Shown here: positions 7,096 to 15,487 of the stretch, piece by piece
Layout of the letters: every line of letters starts with the position of its first letter
How positions within the stretch are numbered: position 1 is the stretch's first letter
From: Lutibacter sp.
GTDB taxonomy: Bacteria; Bacteroidota; Bacteroidia; Flavobacteriales; Flavobacteriaceae
Reading direction: 5' to 3'
Assembly: GCF_013139515.1 (NCBI RefSeq)
Contig: NZ_WTAR01000118.1
Coordinates: 1 to 41,793 of the forward strand
DNA length: 41,793 nt
Position numbers and translations under genes: made by a program
The notes under the pieces: generated by a model
Told to the model about the DNA's origin: nothing
Seen by the model: only the letters and a program-made list of their open reading frames with translations
Databases searched by the model: none

Positions 7096-9558
7096 TTATA
7101 AGTTTAACAAAATAGAAAGTGAAACATTACGTCCTGGTGAACTAATTGCTGATGCAAATTCTTTATAATGCACATCAAAAATATTATCAATATTCATAAA
7201 TAATGTAATATTATTTTTTAGTTTATAGTTGGTGTTAAAGTTAAATATACTCCAACCAGGATTTCCGTAATAAGTATCTGTAATACTATTGTACGGTGTT
7301 TGTTCTTCATTATCAATTCCTGCAATTAAATTATAATCTTTTATGTCTTTTTTAGCATTAAATTTCCAAAGAAAAATAGTTTGTAAACGGTCGTTTTGAT
7401 AACCTATTTCAATATCTCCAAATAATGGTGGAATAGATGATAATGGTAAATTAGTATCGTATGCTTTTCCTTTCGTGTACGTTAAAGAACCTTTTGTAAA
7501 CCAATTTGCACTTAAATACCCTTTAAAACTAAAAGTGCTTCCAACTATATAAGCGTTGTTTTTATTAACATTAGCCATTACATTACCTTCTTCGCCATTG
7601 TAAACAATTGTTGTTGAATTATTTATTTCAAAAAAATCACGTGTAATATAATTATCTAAAAGTGTGTAATACACATTTAAACCTGTATGAAATTTTCGAT
7701 TATTAAAATACCTAACTGCTCCAGTCTCAAAACTATAAGCGTATTCAGGTTTTAAATTAATATTTGGTACAGTAACATTTCCTGATTTTTCTCTAACTTT
7801 TCCCACATCATCAATATTAGGTGATCTAAATCCTGATGAAATAACACTGTTTAATTGCCATTTTACAGTTGGTTTATATACATAACCTAATGTTGCTGTT
7901 ATTGCTGAATTATGAAGAGATATATCAGGTTTTGGTAACGTTATAAATGTATCATCAATCCATTTTGCAGTAAGTATTGTATTGCTTAACCTTATTCCTG
8001 TATTTAAGGTTGATTTACTACTAATATCTTGTCTGTAATTTACATAAGATGCGAAACTTGTGTAAGTACTTCCACCATCTGGATAACGAGATTGTTCAAT
8101 AAATTGATTACTAAAACCAACAACCGTATTTCCTTCAACTTCTAAAGTTCTACCAAAAGCATTAGAGTTTACTTTGTTGTGCGTAACTTCAAAACCATAC
8201 GACATAATTCTGTCGTTAGATGTTGTTATTGGAACAAAAAAATCTCCGTTTAAACTTAATACATCTAAATTTTCAAAACTATAATAACGATCTAAACTAG
8301 AAAATCTTCTATCAATTCTAGATTCTTTAATATTTTGAAAAGCAGCTGTTATTGTTCCTTTTTGAAGCCATTTTTTAGAAGGGTTTATTTTTAGCTGTGA
8401 AGAAAGTAATACTCTTTTTTGAGGTCCATAATACCATTCTGCATATTTTAATTTGTCATCAAAATACGTTGCTAAATTATCAAACCTATTTATATTTGAT
8501 GAAGTTGAATATTGAAAATTAAATAAAAGCTCGGTTTTTTTAGAAAGTGGAATTGTAATTTTTTGTAAAACATCCGTTTGGTTATAATCTGTATTTTCTT
8601 GAGTATTCACATTTGAATTTGTTACTGAATTTTCAGTATAAAACGTATTTGTATTTGTTGAATAATCAAAAACTTTTCCCCAATCTTCAAAACCATGTGT
8701 ACGGTTTTTACCCATTTTTAAGTTTCCAAACTCGCTGTAAGAAATACTGGTGTAAGATGCCCATTTTTTATTTCTAAGTTCAATATTTCCTTCAGTAGTA
8801 AATTCATTATTAACTGAGCTAAAACGAGAATATAGCGATGTATTTACTTGATTAACATTAGTTGTTGTTACTTTTGGTGTTTTGGTATAATAATGTACAA
8901 CACCACCTAATGCATCTGAACCATAAATTACCGATGAAGGGCCAAAAATAACTTCAGTTCTTTCAATAATATTTGGAGAAACTGTTATTGAATTTTGTAA
9001 ATGCCCAGTTCTATAAATTGCATTGTTCATTCGTACACCATCTACCACTAATAAAACACGATTGGCTTCCATTCCTCTTAATACCGGGCTTCCACCACCT
9101 GCTTGTGTTTTCTGAACTTTAATACCTGGTAAACTAGCCAGTAAATCGGCTGATGTTTGTGGCGCTAATTTTTTAATTTCTTCTTTTGAAATAATATCAA
9201 TTTGCTCGGCAACTCTACTTCTACTTTCTTTTCCTTTTGAAGCTGATAAAACTATTTCATTTAGTCGTTCAGATTTTTTATTTAAATACACAACAAACTC
9301 TATTATCCCCAAGTTTTTTTTTAAAATTTCATATTCTATAAACGCTAAGTGATTGAACGAAATAACATCAGAATTTGAAAACGCTGTTAAATCAGCAATT
9401 CCTTTTTTATTTGTGTAAACTACCGTATTATTTGAATCGTTATAAATGGTAACATTTTCAATAGGGAAATTAGATTCACGTTCCAAAACTTTTACTTGTT
9501 GAGCTTGTAATGAAACTGATAGCAATAAAAAAATTATTATAACACGTAATACCCTCAT
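7096..9558 (-). CDS. TonB-dependent outer membrane receptor, haemoglobin/haem type
   Basis: An outer membrane beta-barrel that imports a ligand using TonB energy. A signal peptide (about 1-19) is followed by a carboxypeptidase-regulatory-like beta domain (about 20-105), a plug (about 118-230) and a 22-strand-type barrel to the C-terminus. The plug contains GGGSPVLRGMEANRVLLVVD, VRMNNAIYRTGHLQN and FGPSSVIYGSDALGG, the pattern of HmuR/haemoglobin-type receptors. The ligand call is by similarity only, and no haem lyase, HmuY or siderophore gene is adjacent. It is the last gene of the porZ-recO run, 2 bp after recO. The barrel ends in Leu rather than the usual Phe. Confidence 0.85.
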   Translation of the reverse strand: MRVLRVIIIFLLLSVSLQAQQVKVLERESNFPIENVTIYNDSNNTVVYTNKKGIADLTAFSNSDVISFNHLAFIEYEILKKNLGIIEFVVYLNKKSERLNEIVLSASKGKESRSRVAEQIDIISKEEIKKLAPQTSADLLASLPGIKVQKTQAGGGSPVLRGMEANRVLLVVDGVRMNNAIYRTGHLQNSITVSPNIIERTEVIFGPSSVIYGSDALGGVVHYYTKTPKVTTTNVNQVNTSLYSRFSSVNNEFTTEGNIELRNKKWASYTSISYSEFGNLKMGKNRTHGFEDWGKVFDYSTNTNTFYTENSVTNSNVNTQENTDYNQTDVLQKITIPLSKKTELLFNFQYSTSSNINRFDNLATYFDDKLKYAEWYYGPQKRVLLSSQLKINPSKKWLQKGTITAAFQNIKESRIDRRFSSLDRYYSFENLDVLSLNGDFFVPITTSNDRIMSYGFEVTHNKVNSNAFGRTLEVEGNTVVGFSNQFIEQSRYPDGGSTYTSFASYVNYRQDISSKSTLNTGIRLSNTILTAKWIDDTFITLPKPDISLHNSAITATLGYVYKPTVKWQLNSVISSGFRSPNIDDVGKVREKSGNVTVPNINLKPEYAYSFETGAVRYFNNRKFHTGLNVYYTLLDNYITRDFFEINNSTTIVYNGEEGNVMANVNKNNAYIVGSTFSFKGYLSANWFTKGSLTYTKGKAYDTNLPLSSIPPLFGDIEIGYQNDRLQTIFLWKFNAKKDIKDYNLIAGIDNEEQTPYNSITDTYYGNPGWSIFNFNTNYKLKNNITLFMNIDNIFDVHYKEFASAISSPGRNVSLSILLNL

Positions 9559-9560
9559 AA

Positions 9561-10277
9561 TTAATCAAATACCGACTTTAAGATAGCTAATGATTTTGGT
9601 TTTTTAAAGCCCCCCAAATGTAATTCAAAATATTGAATTAAAATAGCCAATATTGCTTGTCTATTAGCCGCATTAAAATCAATAGTATGTAAAACATCAA
9701 AGTTTATGCCTAAGAGCTTTTTAAATTGCACTAAATTACTGCCAGAAACAGTAGTTGGCTTTTTAACGTTTGTAAAAGTTCCTTCTAACAAATCAAAATA
9801 TAAAGCGTTTATATTAGTAGTCTCGGGATAAAATCCTAAAAATTTAGTTAGGTTTAATAAAAAAAGTAAATGAAAATTTGAAATATTAGTATGTGTATCT
9901 AACCATAAAAATGAAGTTTCTAAATATTGAAATAAGGTGCTGTTTTGCTCTTCTTCACGAATTGAATAATATATGGTTTCAGCTAAAAATAAGGCGATTG
10001 TCTGCTTTTTAATATCGGTATAAATAGAGCTGTAAAAATTTAAAACTTCAATATCTCTAACAGAATTTAAGTTTCCTTTATTATTGTGATTGGCTGTTAA
10101 ATTAAGTTGCATTAAAGGCTGAAAATATGCGGGTTTAATTTTAGCTTTTTTGGCTGTTAAAACACCTTTAAGCATATATACTTTTATCCCACAATTTTTT
10201 GTGTAACACGTAGCTATTAAACTAGTATCTCCATATTTAATAGTGTTTATAACTATTGCCTTGGTAGTTTCAATCAT
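9561..10277 (-). CDS. recO: DNA repair protein RecO
   Basis: RecO works with RecF and RecR to load RecA on SSB-coated DNA in recombinational repair. The start MIETTKAIVINTIKYGDTSL forms the N-terminal OB-fold signature, and a helical C-terminal part follows, with 238 residues in total as expected for Bacteroidota RecO. The zinc-binding cysteines of some RecO proteins are not seen as a cluster. The gene begins 3 bp after the porZ-like gene and ends 2 bp before the TonB receptor, so the three genes form one operon. Confidence 0.93.
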   Translation of the reverse strand: MIETTKAIVINTIKYGDTSLIATCYTKNCGIKVYMLKGVLTAKKAKIKPAYFQPLMQLNLTANHNNKGNLNSVRDIEVLNFYSSIYTDIKKQTIALFLAETIYYSIREEEQNSTLFQYLETSFLWLDTHTNISNFHLLFLLNLTKFLGFYPETTNINALYFDLLEGTFTNVKKPTTVSGSNLVQFKKLLGINFDVLHTIDFNAANRQAILAILIQYFELHLGGFKKPKSLAILKSVFD

Positions 10278-10280
10278 TTT

Positions 10281-12578
10281 TTAATTAATAATTGCAATTT
10301 TTGCCACCTTAGTTTCTAAATTATCTTTTGTAATTAGTAGTACAATATATATCCCTGACGCAACTTTAGTGCCCGCTAAATTTGTTTTATTCCACACTAC
10401 TTTTCCTCCAAACAATTCTTGTCCTTCTTTTGTATTTGTTTCATAAACTAAGTTTCCTGCAGCATCTAAAATTTTAATATTTGTGTCTTTGGGTAAATGC
10501 GCACCGTTTCTTCCGTCAATAGTTATAAATTCGTTATCTTTTGTTGAAGGATTTGGGTAAGTGTAAACTTCGGGTAAACTAGTACCGTATAAAGAAACAT
10601 TACTATTAAAGGCTACAATTCCTTTGTCTGTTGCAAAGTATACTTTACCAGAATTGTTATCAATGGTAATTTTTAAAATATTATTTGAAGGTAACGGAGA
10701 ATTATCTTTATTGAAGTTTTTTAATGTTGTATCACCAGCTGGTGTTGTTTGAAGTGTTCCCCCAACCTCAGTACCAAACCACTTATTATCAGCTCCATCA
10801 ATAGCAATAGTGTTGATTGTTTGCTCTCCTAATAATTTTTTTGGAATACCATCATCTAAAATAATTACTGGCTCAGCATCAATAATTGTTGAATTAAAAA
10901 TATTGGCTGCGTTATAAAAAACAACCAACCCTTTTTTTGTTCCAATCCAAATTCTATTGTTAGCATCTACTTTAATTGATCGTACATTTAAATCAGGTAA
11001 AGCTCCTTTAGTTTGTTCGGTTGTTAAAGACTTTTTATTTGTACCATTTTCATTAAAAACCAAAGCTCCGTTTCTTCTAGAACCAATCCAAATATTGGTT
11101 GTTTTATCAATTTCTAGTTCATTTAAACCAAAAGCTGGATTTGTAATTACAGTACTCATATCAAAACTAGACCAAGCTCCGCTACTAGTATACTTTTTAA
11201 CTCTATCTTCAACCCAAGCATTTGCTATCCATAAATTTCCTTGGTTATCAAATGCTGAGCCATTTATTCTTGTACTAATATAACTTGGATTTGGAAAATC
11301 CAGTTTTTCTAAACCGCTATTTGTATGGTTCCAATGTGTTGTTAAAACATCGTCTTCAACAATTATCATTCCTCCACCCCACGAACTAATATATACTTTA
11401 TTTTCATGTATTGGGTCAAAAGTAATGTTCACCAAATCACTTACTCCTATTTCAGAATACTGTGTGTTTAACCAATTAGAACCATTAAAATGACTATAGC
11501 CTGCTCTTCTTCCTAATGGACCATATGCTGCATTATAACCTCCGTAAACAACCCAAAGATTATTATTGTTTGTAGCTATTGAAAACGCAAAATTAGATAC
11601 TGGCCCTGCTGGATGAATTTCTTCAAAATTAGAAATATTGTTTAGAGTGCTTTTTAATATTCCAAATTCTTTAGTTCCTAAATACAGTGTGTTTTCTTCA
11701 AAAAAAGCTGTATTTAAATTAAAATAAAACAAATCGGTTGAAGTTGTTGTGTGATTCAATATTTCTATATTGCTTATATCATTTACATACACACTTCGTA
11801 AAGTGCTAATAGTTAAAAAATTGGTTGTAGCTTTTAATTTCTTTATGGTTGAAGAATAATTTTTTTGAAGAACAAGTGTATTATTTTCAACTATTGATAA
11901 CGTGCGGTTATTGGATACAAAAACTTGATTATTAAATACCTCAACAGTTGTATAAGATCCTGAAGAATGTTGTGTCCAGTTATTAAAGTCTATTAAATTA
12001 GGGTTTGTTATATCTGCAGTATAAATACCATTTTGTGTAACTGCATAAATATTATTTTGGTGGATTTTAATTTGATTTATTTCTATTTCAGAAGATTGAT
12101 TTCCAATAAAATAAGTATCACCAAATTGAAGGTTTTCAATATCGTAAACAACAATGGCAAATGAAGTAGATAAGTATAACTTGTTATTATATTCTGTAAT
12201 ATCATTAATTTGCTTACTACCCGAATAACTAAAGTTCACAATATCTTTAGCTATTGTAATTTCGTTGTTACTATCAATTATTTCTAACATTCCTGTTTCA
12301 TAACCAATAATAACTTTTTTAAAAGTGTTGCTGTAATATAAGCTTGTTGTTGTTTCACCTGAAAGACCATTTACTGAAGAAATTTTAGTTACTTCGTTTG
12401 TTAATGTATTATAAGTGAAAAGCGCATTATCTACAATTGCATAAATTTGATGATCTGTTTTTACAAAGTCTTTAACATTATTGTAAGAATAGAAATCTTC
12501 CCAACTATTTGAATAATCAATTTGTGAGTATATAGAGTTAATGAAAAGAAAAATAAATAGTTGAATAAGTTTTTTCAT
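10281..12578 (-). CDS. porZ: PorZ-like beta-propeller protein with type IX sorting domain
   Basis: Predicted cell-surface component of the type IX secretion system. In Porphyromonas, PorZ takes part in attaching anionic LPS to T9SS cargo. A signal peptide (about 1-18) is followed by two long beta-propeller regions with repeated blades ending in NNIWIGSRRNGA-like and NRIWIGTKKGL-like strands, as in two-component-regulator propellers. The C-terminus is a type A sorting domain (YTYPNPS start at about 675, ending KVAKIAIIN). The 765 residues match PorZ length, and the recO neighbour is common in flavobacteria. It could also be a generic propeller protein exported by T9SS, so the symbol is tentative. 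Confidence 0.75.
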   Translation of the reverse strand: MKKLIQLFIFLFINSIYSQIDYSNSWEDFYSYNNVKDFVKTDHQIYAIVDNALFTYNTLTNEVTKISSVNGLSGETTTSLYYSNTFKKVIIGYETGMLEIIDSNNEITIAKDIVNFSYSGSKQINDITEYNNKLYLSTSFAIVVYDIENLQFGDTYFIGNQSSEIEINQIKIHQNNIYAVTQNGIYTADITNPNLIDFNNWTQHSSGSYTTVEVFNNQVFVSNNRTLSIVENNTLVLQKNYSSTIKKLKATTNFLTISTLRSVYVNDISNIEILNHTTTSTDLFYFNLNTAFFEENTLYLGTKEFGILKSTLNNISNFEEIHPAGPVSNFAFSIATNNNNLWVVYGGYNAAYGPLGRRAGYSHFNGSNWLNTQYSEIGVSDLVNITFDPIHENKVYISSWGGGMIIVEDDVLTTHWNHTNSGLEKLDFPNPSYISTRINGSAFDNQGNLWIANAWVEDRVKKYTSSGAWSSFDMSTVITNPAFGLNELEIDKTTNIWIGSRRNGALVFNENGTNKKSLTTEQTKGALPDLNVRSIKVDANNRIWIGTKKGLVVFYNAANIFNSTIIDAEPVIILDDGIPKKLLGEQTINTIAIDGADNKWFGTEVGGTLQTTPAGDTTLKNFNKDNSPLPSNNILKITIDNNSGKVYFATDKGIVAFNSNVSLYGTSLPEVYTYPNPSTKDNEFITIDGRNGAHLPKDTNIKILDAAGNLVYETNTKEGQELFGGKVVWNKTNLAGTKVASGIYIVLLITKDNLETKVAKIAIIN

Positions 12579-12645
12579 AAGTTATTCAAATATATTTATT
12601 AAAAACGGAATAAGGAAAGTATTATTTACAATTAAACTTTATTGC

Positions 12646-12691
12646 AAAAAAAAACCTTGAACATTGTAATTCGAATATACAATGTTCAAGG
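12646..12691 (-). terminator. Strong rho-independent terminator of the candidate small RNA
   Basis: Perfect 14-bp inverted repeat (12655-12668 ccttgaacattgta and 12678-12691) with a 9-nt loop. It is followed on the minus strand by nine T (A run at 12646-12654). The T run is on one side only, so it stops leftward transcripts. The nearest leftward gene on the right already has its own terminator at 12951-12989, which implies a separate transcript in between. Confidence 0.85.
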
Positions 12692-12766
12692 AATAAATAA
12701 ATCAACCCCAAAGACTTATTTAATGTTTTGATGTATAACGCCAAAACCCCTCTTGACATAAATACA
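12646..12766 (-). ncRNA. Candidate small RNA with its own promoter box and terminator
   Basis: A leftward unit of about 120 nt has a perfect -7 box just upstream (12770-12777) and a strong terminator at its end (12646-12691). Between them the RNA contains GTTTTG...CAAAAC arms around GCGTTATACAT and two GGGGTT segments. An ORF from ATG at 12759 (MSRGVLALYIKTL...) would run straight through the terminator hairpin to 12622, so protein coding is unlikely. The element may belong to a conserved flavobacterial RNA such as the Flavo-1 class, but I could not test this. A direct-repeat pair lies 54 bp upstream of the box. Confidence 0.5.
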
Positions 12767-12769
12767 AAA

Positions 12770-12777
12770 CAAATATA
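12770..12777 (-). promoter_or_regulatory. -7 box of the candidate small RNA
   Basis: TATATTTG on the minus strand matches TAnnTTTG exactly. No -33 TTTG lies 18-20 bp upstream, which fits a promoter that needs an activator. A direct-repeat pair (12832-12860) begins 54 bp upstream. Confidence 0.5.
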
Positions 12778-12831
12778 GTATAGTTAATGATTACTTTATT
12801 AAAAAATAAACAAAAATCTTTAAAAAATATA

Positions 12832-12860
12832 TAAATGGTAGGTAATTATATGTAAATGGT
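12832..12860 (-). promoter_or_regulatory. 21-bp-period direct repeat, probable LytTR regulator site (site A)
   Basis: On the minus strand ACCATTTA occurs twice (12853-12860 and 12832-12839) with 13 bp between, a 21-bp period. LytTR regulators bind such tandem half sites on one face of the helix; the E. coli BtsR site is ACC(G/A)CT(C/T)A-N13-repeat, and the half site here differs from it at one position. The site is upstream of the small-RNA promoter box. Confidence 0.6.
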
Positions 12861-12950
12861 AATTGTTTAATATCTGCTTTACACAAATAATATAGTTAGC
12901 ATTTACAGTATTAGTGTTTGTTCTCACTAATTTGGCAGTTTCTTAAAAAT

Positions 12951-12989
12951 AAAAAAGGATATTATAGTTAAACTATAATATCCTTTTTT
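12951..12989 (-). terminator. Bidirectional-type terminator after the 76-codon gene
   Basis: Inverted repeat ggatattatagtt / aactataatatcc (12957-12969 and 12971-12983) flanked by A6 on the left and T6 on the right. It ends leftward transcription 31 bp after the stop of the small gene at 13020. Confidence 0.8.
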
Positions 12990-13019
12990 AATGAAGGTTT
13001 TATTAAAAATCTATACCTA

Positions 13020-13250
13020 CTAGAAATTTACAACTTCAACAGAACTAAAGCCCCAAGAAAATGCATTTCTTGTATAAACTACTTTTTTAACATTGTCTTC
13101 ATTGTTAAATTTAATCATTCTAACAAAAACTGTCTCTTTTATATTTTGACAAACACTACCTAAACCAATAAACCTGATTGAATTATCAGTATTATTAATA
13201 TCCCTAAGGATTTTATTATCAGATGGTGTTAAGAAATTTAAGATAGACAT
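13020..13250 (-). CDS. Small protein of unknown function (76 aa), downstream of LytTR-type site
   Basis: I do not recognise this protein. It starts MSILNFLTPSDNKILRDIN and has no signal peptide, no membrane segment and a single Cys. The C-terminal half (VFVRMIKFN...VYTRNAFSWGFSSVEVVNF) looks beta-rich. Support for a real gene comes from its surroundings: a near-consensus -7 box 27 bp before the ATG, a direct-repeat pair 54 bp further upstream and a terminator 31 bp after the stop. It lies downstream of the LytS-type kinase in the same direction, so it may be a target or accessory of that system. Function cannot be stated. Confidence 0.65.
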   Translation of the reverse strand: MSILNFLTPSDNKILRDINNTDNSIRFIGLGSVCQNIKETVFVRMIKFNNEDNVKKVVYTRNAFSWGFSSVEVVNF

Positions 13251-13277
13251 AGTGTTAGTTATTAGTATATTAAAACA

Positions 13278-13285
13278 CTAAAGTA
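13278..13285 (-). promoter_or_regulatory. -7-like box of the 76-codon gene
   Basis: TACTTTAG on the minus strand matches TAnnTTTG at five of the six fixed positions and lies 27 bp before the ATG. The distance to direct-repeat site B is 54 bp, the same as between the small-RNA box and site A. Confidence 0.45.
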
Positions 13286-13339
13286 GTTAACTTAAACTTA
13301 ATTTTTTCTTAAAATTTACAAACACATTTAAAAAAACTG

Positions 13340-13368
13340 TAAATGGTTTAAATTACCTAATAAATGGT
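13340..13368 (-). promoter_or_regulatory. 21-bp-period direct repeat, probable LytTR regulator site (site B)
   Basis: On the minus strand ACCATTTA occurs at 13361-13368 and 13340-13347 with a 13-bp spacer, the same half site and period as site A. Both half sites are preceded by an extra A (AACCATTTA). The site begins 7 bp after the stop of the histidine kinase gene and lies upstream of the 76-codon gene. Confidence 0.6.
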
Positions 13369-13375
13369 TATTTAG

Positions 13376-14701
13376 CTATTTTAAAGGGAAGGTAATCGTA
13401 ACTTTAGTTCCTGTTGTAGTTTCATTAGAAATATCTTTTGTTTCAATTTCTACACCTTTATTTTGGTGTAACATTCTAATTCTGTTCTCAGTAGCTTCAG
13501 CGCCTAAAAATTTACGTCGTTCTGAAATATGAGTTACTTTTTTATTCTTATTAATACCAATACCATTATCAAGTATCGTACAAATTACATTCTCGTTTTC
13601 TTCTTTAATAGTTAGTTCAATAAATTTTTCTCCTTCTACTTTCATAATTCCATGCCAAATAGAATTCTCAATAAATGGTTGTAAAAATAAAGTTGGAACT
13701 TTTATACTATCTAAATCTAGGCTTTCATCAACAGTAACAATATATTCAAAACCTCCTGAAACACGCATTTGTTCAAGCTTAACATAAAGCGCTAAAATAG
13801 ATAACTCTTCTGAAAGTGTAGTTGTTGGACTTGACGAACTATTTAATATAACTCTTATCAATTTTGAAAACTTTGTAATATAATCTGATGCTTTTTCTAC
13901 TTCGCTTTTAATTACAAAATTATTAATAGAATTTAAAGAATTGAACAAAAAATGAGGGTTCATTTGACTTTGAAGTGCGGTCATTTTAAGCTCTTCCATC
14001 TCTTTTAACTTTAAAGCAAGTCTTACTTCAGCATTTTTACTTTTGTCTTGAATTCTTTTAATAATAAATCCTATAATTACTGAAAATATAATACATTGAA
14101 GAATTGCTCCTAAATACACAAAAAACATTGGTTGAACTCCTAAACTTGTAAAAAAATCAGGCCCTGTAAAAACTTCAACAAAGCTAATATTTGCTAAAAG
14201 CACATAAATTAACGATCCTGCAACAAAAATATAGGAAGAACTATCATTAATAGTTTTTACAATATTATAATAAGCTAATAAAGCTGCAATTGTTAAAAAA
14301 GGAACTACCATTATAAAAGCCTTTGTTTGAAAAGCTTCACCTAAAAATAATTGAATTACTATAAAAACACCAGCCAAAAGTAATAATACATTTGTCCCTA
14401 TTTCTAAATACTTGTCCCATTTTATTAAATAAGCTCTGGTATCTAACAATTCTCTTGCAAAAGCAACATAGGCTGCATATGCTAAAAATTGTATTGCGTA
14501 ATTAATGTAATTATAAAACCCGTCAAATTTACCAGAAACAACTGGTTGTATTAAGTAAATTGTTAATGCTAATAAATACAAACTGTAGTATAAGTACATT
14601 TTGCTTTTATTCTGAAAAAAAATCAAAAAGTGGTATATGAATAAAACGAAAAGACCTCCTCGTATCCAAGAAAATATTTCAGAATGAAAATCTAACAGCA
14701 T
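13376..14701 (-). CDS. LytS/YehU-type sensor histidine kinase with 7TM input domain
   Basis: Sensor kinase of the His_kinase/HATPase type that partners LytTR regulators. The first ~215 residues form about seven membrane helices like the 7TMR-DISM membrane part, without the extracellular ligand domain those receptors often carry. A short helical linker (about 215-243) leads to QSQMNPHFLFNSLNSINNF with the phospho-accepting His250. The ATP-binding part has ENSIWHG (N box, about 340) and ILDNGIGI (G1 box, about 371). The gene starts 3 bp after the LytTR regulator gene, so the two are one operon. The signal it senses is unknown. Confidence 0.92.
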   Translation of the reverse strand: MLLDFHSEIFSWIRGGLFVLFIYHFLIFFQNKSKMYLYYSLYLLALTIYLIQPVVSGKFDGFYNYINYAIQFLAYAAYVAFARELLDTRAYLIKWDKYLEIGTNVLLLLAGVFIVIQLFLGEAFQTKAFIMVVPFLTIAALLAYYNIVKTINDSSSYIFVAGSLIYVLLANISFVEVFTGPDFFTSLGVQPMFFVYLGAILQCIIFSVIIGFIIKRIQDKSKNAEVRLALKLKEMEELKMTALQSQMNPHFLFNSLNSINNFVIKSEVEKASDYITKFSKLIRVILNSSSSPTTTLSEELSILALYVKLEQMRVSGGFEYIVTVDESLDLDSIKVPTLFLQPFIENSIWHGIMKVEGEKFIELTIKEENENVICTILDNGIGINKNKKVTHISERRKFLGAEATENRIRMLHQNKGVEIETKDISNETTTGTKVTITFPLK

Positions 14702-14704
14702 TCT

Positions 14705-15445
14705 TTAATCTAGGTATAATTTTTTAAACAATTCAGCTTTTCTATTTCTACTTATACTTGCTGTTAAGCCATTTGTCATAATTAATTCTCCACCTAAACC
14801 TTTTAAATATTCTTTAATATGGTTTAAATTAATTAAGTAAGAATTATGAACTCTAAAAAACTCAGGAAATTGAAATTTTTTCTCAACTTCTTTTAATGTT
14901 TTTGAAACCAAAATTTGTTGTTCAGATTTTAAGTAAATTGTAGTATAACTTTTATCAGACTTTAACATTACAACATCGTCTTTATCTAGTAAATAAACTT
15001 TACCATCAGCTGAAATGTTAATTTTATCGTTATTATTATCACTTAAGTTATTTAATAATAATTGTAATTTATTTTCAAGTAAACCTCCTTTTTTAGATGT
15101 TTCTATTTTTTCCATTGATGCTAATAACTCATCTTTATCAACAGGTTTTAATAAATAATCTATGGCTGAAACTTTAATTGCTTTTAGTGCAAACTCATCA
15201 TGTGCAGTGGTGAAAATTAGATTAAAATCTCTATTCTCTAATTTCTCAATCATAGTAAAACCATCCATTTCAGGCATTTGTATATCTAAAAATACCACAT
15301 CAGGTTTTAGCTCATTAATAATATCAATGGCTTTAATAGGCGAGTTACACGTTGTAACCTCTATATCTTTTATGTAATTATTTAATTTCCATTCAAGAGC
15401 TTCTAAAGCATCTTTTTCGTCATCAACAAGTAAAATTTGTAGCAT
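14705..15445 (-). CDS. LytTR family response regulator
   Basis: A two-domain DNA-binding regulator of 246 residues. The receiver has the acidic pair at D8-D9, the phospho-acceptor D54 in VFLDIQMPEMDG, the conserved Thr in FTTAHDE and Lys in LLKPVDKDELL. The LytTR domain occupies about 140-245 and includes FFRVHNSYLINLNHI, the usual conserved stretch. It is the first gene of the operon with the kinase. LytTR proteins bind tandem half sites about 21 bp apart, which is what is seen at 12832-12860 and 13340-13368, so those are its most likely targets. No such repeat is seen before its own gene. Confidence 0.94.
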   Translation of the reverse strand: MLQILLVDDEKDALEALEWKLNNYIKDIEVTTCNSPIKAIDIINELKPDVVFLDIQMPEMDGFTMIEKLENRDFNLIFTTAHDEFALKAIKVSAIDYLLKPVDKDELLASMEKIETSKKGGLLENKLQLLLNNLSDNNNDKINISADGKVYLLDKDDVVMLKSDKSYTTIYLKSEQQILVSKTLKEVEKKFQFPEFFRVHNSYLINLNHIKEYLKGLGGELIMTNGLTASISRNRKAELFKKLYLD

Positions 15446-15487
15446 ATTTAATGTGTGGACGTTAAGTTATTTTCCATGATTTTAAGT

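Noticed and set aside
10957-11283. 108-codon plus-strand ORF
   Set aside because: Antisense shadow of the porZ-like gene; composition follows the complementary codons.
12667-12680. TTCGAA segment that recalls a tRNA T-loop
   Set aside because: It is the loop of a terminator; no acceptor, D or anticodon arms are around it.
12622-12759. 45-codon ORF (MSRGVLALYIK...) on the minus strand
   Set aside because: It runs through the strong terminator hairpin and its T run, so a normal transcript would end before the stop codon; treated as part of a candidate small RNA.
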